NCBI RefSeq assembly: GCF_035688975.1
Contig: NZ_DASSMH010000150.1
Span: 1-19,529, forward strand
DNA: 19,529 bases
Direction: 5' to 3'
From: CALMNV01 sp035688975
Lineage (GTDB): Bacteria; Actinomycetota; Actinomycetes; Actinomycetales; Dermatophilaceae
Part shown: one piece after another, positions 17,324 through 19,529 of the stretch
Layout: every line of letters begins with the position of its first letter
Position numbering within the stretch: position 1 is the first letter of the stretch
Translations under genes and position numbers: made by a program
The notes under the pieces: generated by a model
Told to the model about the DNA's origin: nothing
Seen by the model: only the letters and a program-made list of their open reading frames with translations
Databases searched by the model: none

Positions 17324-18162
17324 CCCGCACCGACACCACGCCCCGCGTGTGGACACGTTACGTCGCGGTGGGCGACTCGTTCACCGAGGGCATGTGCGAC
17401 GACGACCCGGCCCTCGCCTCCGGCGGCGAGTATGCCGGGTGGGCCGACCGGCTCGCCGCTCATCTCAGCGAGCTGGCGCAGGCCGCGGGGCAGGGCTTCG
17501 GCTACGCCAACCTCGCCGTGCGGGGGCGCAAGCTGGCCGACGTCGTCGGCCCGCAGCTGGACAGCGCGCTCGCCCTCGAACCCGACCTCGTGAGCATCGT
17601 CGGAGGCGGCAACGACATCCTGCGGCCCAAGGCAGACCTCGACGCCCTGGCGTCGTCGCTCGAGGAGGCCGTCAAGAGGACCCGTGCGACCGGGGCCGAC
17701 GTCCTGCTGGCCACGCCGGTCGACCCCGCCGACGCGCCTCTGGTCCGGGCCACCCGCGGCCGCGCGGCCGTCCACGCGGCGAACATCTGGAGCATCGCGC
17801 GCCGCCACGGCTGCCACGTCGTCGACCAGTGGGGGCTGCACGCCCTGCGTGACTGGCGGATGTGGTCCGAGGACCGGATCCACATGACGAGCGAGGGCCA
17901 CCGCCGCGTCGCGCTCGCCGCCCTGGAGGCACTCGGCATACCGACGGAGCGTGCGGACTGGTCGACGCCGCTCGAGCCGGCCCCACCGATCTCCCGCCGG
18001 GAGGCGCTGCAGGCCAACGCGCAGTGGGCGCGGGACTACGTCGGTCCGTGGGTGCACCGGCGGCTGACCGGGCGCTCCAGCGGTGACCTCCGCCGACCCA
18101 AGCGGCCCGCCGTGACCCCCCTGCTCCTGCCTGAGCCCCCCGCACCCGGCAAGGATTCCTGA
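17320..18162 (+). CDS. SGNH/GDSL-type hydrolase
   Basis: A 280-residue SGNH-fold esterase or lipase-like enzyme. Block I is VAVGDSFTEG (S20 nucleophile), block II has N64 with the glycine of AVRG (G69), block III is GGGND (96-98 region, N98), and block V is DRIHMTSEGH (D185, H188), so the catalytic set is complete. No signal peptide or membrane segment is seen, which suggests a cytoplasmic enzyme. The ATG at 17320 overlaps the ung stop (ATGA) and has GGAGG at 17310-17314, five bases upstream. The C-terminus is basic and Pro-rich (about residues 245-275). GTATGCC motifs at 17430 and 17935 give TAT and ATA codons. Confidence 0.93.
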   Translation: MTRTDTTPRVWTRYVAVGDSFTEGMCDDDPALASGGEYAGWADRLAAHLSELAQAAGQGFGYANLAVRGRKLADVVGPQLDSALALEPDLVSIVGGGNDILRPKADLDALASSLEEAVKRTRATGADVLLATPVDPADAPLVRATRGRAAVHAANIWSIARRHGCHVVDQWGLHALRDWRMWSEDRIHMTSEGHRRVALAALEALGIPTERADWSTPLEPAPPISRREALQANAQWARDYVGPWVHRRLTGRSSGDLRRPKRPAVTPLLLPEPPAPGKDS

Positions 18163-18177
18163 GCCGGATGCCGCGAG

Positions 18178-18202
18178 CCGGGACGACGGCGCGTCGTCCG
18201 GG
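18178..18202 (+). terminator. Hairpin terminator after the ung-SGNH pair
   Basis: GGACGACG (18181-18188), three-base loop, CGTCGTCC (18192-18199), extended by two more G-C pairs beyond one G-G mismatch. It lies 16 bases after the hydrolase stop and just before the next promoter box. Confidence 0.65.
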
Positions 18203-18212
18203 GTCCCGCCAC

Positions 18213-18218
18213 TACCCT
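18213..18218 (+). promoter_or_regulatory. -10 box of a probable leaderless transcript (membrane protein)
   Basis: TACCCT, then six bases (GTGCCG), then GTG at 18225, which is followed directly by ATG. No ribosome site is visible. Confidence 0.5.
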
Positions 18219-18224
18219 GTGCCG

Positions 18225-19529
18225 GTGATGTCGTGGGGCGAGCTCCTCCTGCCGGTCGCCGGGATCGTCGTGTCCGCCCTCGTCGGCGTCGGGTATGCCG
18301 TGTGGCGTGACGTCCGCGCGCGGCGCAGCCTCTCGGCCGCGCGGGCCGGGCGTCGGGTCGTCGTCCCCGTGACGGTCGACGGCGGCCGGCTGGCGCGCGG
18401 TCACGCCGTCCGGGACGGAGCCGACCTGCGGGTGATCACCCGTCGACACCACCTCGTCGTCGACCCCGACGAGGTGCGCCTCAGCGGGAGGCGCCGGGAA
18501 CGCTACGACGACCACCTGGTCGAGCACGCGGAGATGACCGGGCTCGTCGACGACGTGGGCGACCGCTACTACGTCGGTCCGCCGAAGGAGTGGGCAGACA
18601 CCTTCGCCTTGGCCCTCGAGGCGCCCGACCGGCCGGCGGGGATGCTGTCGCGGCTGCGCGCCGCCAGCCCGCGGACCGCGCTCGGGGTGGCGGCGAGCGC
18701 AGTCCTGCTGGGCGCGGCGTTGCAGACCCTCTGGTGGAGCGGTCACGACGTCTCCGCTCGCATGGTGGGGGTCGTCTCGCAGGACGGTGTCGACGCCTGC
18801 GCGGTCGAGTGGCGCGACGGCGACCGCCGAGGGTATGCCGAGCTCGACTGCTCCCAGCCCTATCCGAAGCCCGGGGACCGCGTGCCGGTGCGCGCGCTCG
18901 CGTGGCCGTTCGACGGCAGTGCGCTGGACTACGAGGGCGTCTTCGCCTTCTTCACCCTGGCCCCGGGCCTCCTCGCGGTCGGGGCGCTGGCCACGGCCGG
19001 CGGGGTCGCCGCCCGTCGGACCCGCCGGCCGGCCGTGCGCCTCCACGCCCCGGCGCGGCAGGGGTCCGCGGAGGCCGCGCTGGAGACCCCGGCGGAGGCC
19101 GCGCCGGAGACCGCGGCGGTCCTGTCGTTGCCCGGCCTGGCGGCCGCGGTCGCCGAGCGCGAGGGCTGGAGCGACGATGCCCCGGGAGCGCCGCCCACAC
19201 CGAGATGGTGGCGTCCGCTCACGATGGCCGCGGCCAGCACCCGGTGGTGGCCGACGGGTGTGCTGCTCGCGGCGGCCTGGCTGCCTGACTTCCTCGCGCA
19301 ACCGTGGAGACTCGCGCTCACCGCGGCGGCGGCACTGGCACTCGCCGTCGCGACCGCGCGTGCGCTCGCCGCCTACGCGGTGATCCGGCGCCCGTTCGGG
19401 CAGCCGGTCACGAGCGAGTGGAGCTACCGGCTGGTGCGGACCCTCGAAGAGGAGTGGGTGGCCGTCCTGCTGGTCGGCGGCACGGCATACTGGGCGGTGG
19501 TCCTCGGCGGGCCAGCGCACCCGGCGCCC
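18225..19529 (+). CDS. Multi-pass membrane protein, unknown family (3' end outside the window)
   Basis: An open frame of 435 codons with no stop up to the window end. Codon use (mostly G or C in third position) supports it over the opposite-strand frame. Predicted membrane segments: residues 7-26, 151-171, 238-263, 343-358, 364-387 and 410-428. Between segments 1 and 2 lies a soluble domain of about 120 residues with HHLVVDPDEVRLSGRR and YYVGPPKEWAD. Between 2 and 3 is a loop of about 65 residues with a pattern like DUF3592 (GVVSQDG, then YPKPGDRVPVRALAWP), a weak resemblance only. A basic and Ala/Glu-rich linker (264-330) holds a twice-repeated AEAAxET unit from a 24-bp duplication (19068-19091, 19092-19115). 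GTATGCC-type motifs at 18293, 18833 and 19484. GTG at 18225 or ATG at 18228 may be used. Function unknown. Confidence 0.8.
   Translation, partial: MMSWGELLLPVAGIVVSALVGVGYAVWRDVRARRSLSAARAGRRVVVPVTVDGGRLARGHAVRDGADLRVITRRHHLVVDPDEVRLSGRRRERYDDHLVEHAEMTGLVDDVGDRYYVGPPKEWADTFALALEAPDRPAGMLSRLRAASPRTALGVAASAVLLGAALQTLWWSGHDVSARMVGVVSQDGVDACAVEWRDGDRRGYAELDCSQPYPKPGDRVPVRALAWPFDGSALDYEGVFAFFTLAPGLLAVGALATAGGVAARRTRRPAVRLHAPARQGSAEAALETPAEAAPETAAVLSLPGLAAAVAEREGWSDDAPGAPPTPRWWRPLTMAAASTRWWPTGVLLAAAWLPDFLAQPWRLALTAAAALALAVATARALAAYAVIRRPFGQPVTSEWSYRLVRTLEEEWVAVLLVGGTAYWAVVLGGPAHPAP

Overview
This is a high-GC window (about 70 to 75 % by eye) with the coding style of an actinomycete. The marks are a stand-alone groEL under two CIRCE operators, a DUF3263 protein, GTG starts, short overlapping genes and TANNNT boxes placed six or seven bases before start codons. 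The gene set and the density of one 7-mer suggest Micrococcales, perhaps an Intrasporangiaceae relative, but that is inference. No tRNA, rRNA, CRISPR array, transposase or phage gene was seen. No stretch longer than 300 bases lacks a gene; the longest is 12247-12477.

Layout. 1-176: two copies of an intergenic repeat, then a strong hairpin that ends the groEL transcript. 177-2426 (minus): groEL with its promoter and two HrcA-type operators, preceded by a HIT-family gene. 2520-2553: a 14-bp-arm terminator. 2592-10164 (minus): a five-gene operon, aceB-glcD-glcE-glcF-lctP, read here as a complete glycolate pathway: uptake by an LctP/GlcA-type permease, oxidation to glyoxylate by the three-subunit GlcDEF oxidase, and condensation with acetyl-CoA by malate synthase A. 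A 15/16-bp tandem repeat sits between glcF and the permease gene. 10293-11165 (plus): a divergent metallo-beta-lactamase-fold hydrolase.

11232-12475 is the most accessory-looking part: a lone AbiEi-like/DUF559 gene whose stop codon and following hairpin are repeated almost exactly just upstream of the gene, beside an 11-bp tandem repeat. 12478-14358 (minus): a P1-family (DmpA-like) peptidase overlapped by a GNAT acetyltransferase, and a DUF3263 protein behind a perfect 11-bp-arm palindrome. 14432-16540 (minus): a PLP-dependent decarboxylase and a HAD phosphatase. 16646-18162 (plus): uracil-DNA glycosylase overlapping an SGNH hydrolase. 18225 to the end: a multi-pass membrane protein that runs off the window.

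Signals not explained by the gene list. (a) The 7-mer GTATGCC/GGCATAC occurs 19 times, about ten times the chance expectation. It appears in both orientations and in all codon phases, and brings the rare codons TAT, ATA and CAT. (b) Five genes show the same leaderless-promoter arrangement. (c) A GTGGCCACTCGAC repeat family occurs at both ends of the window. (d) A stop-codon-plus-hairpin module is duplicated around the AbiEi-like gene.
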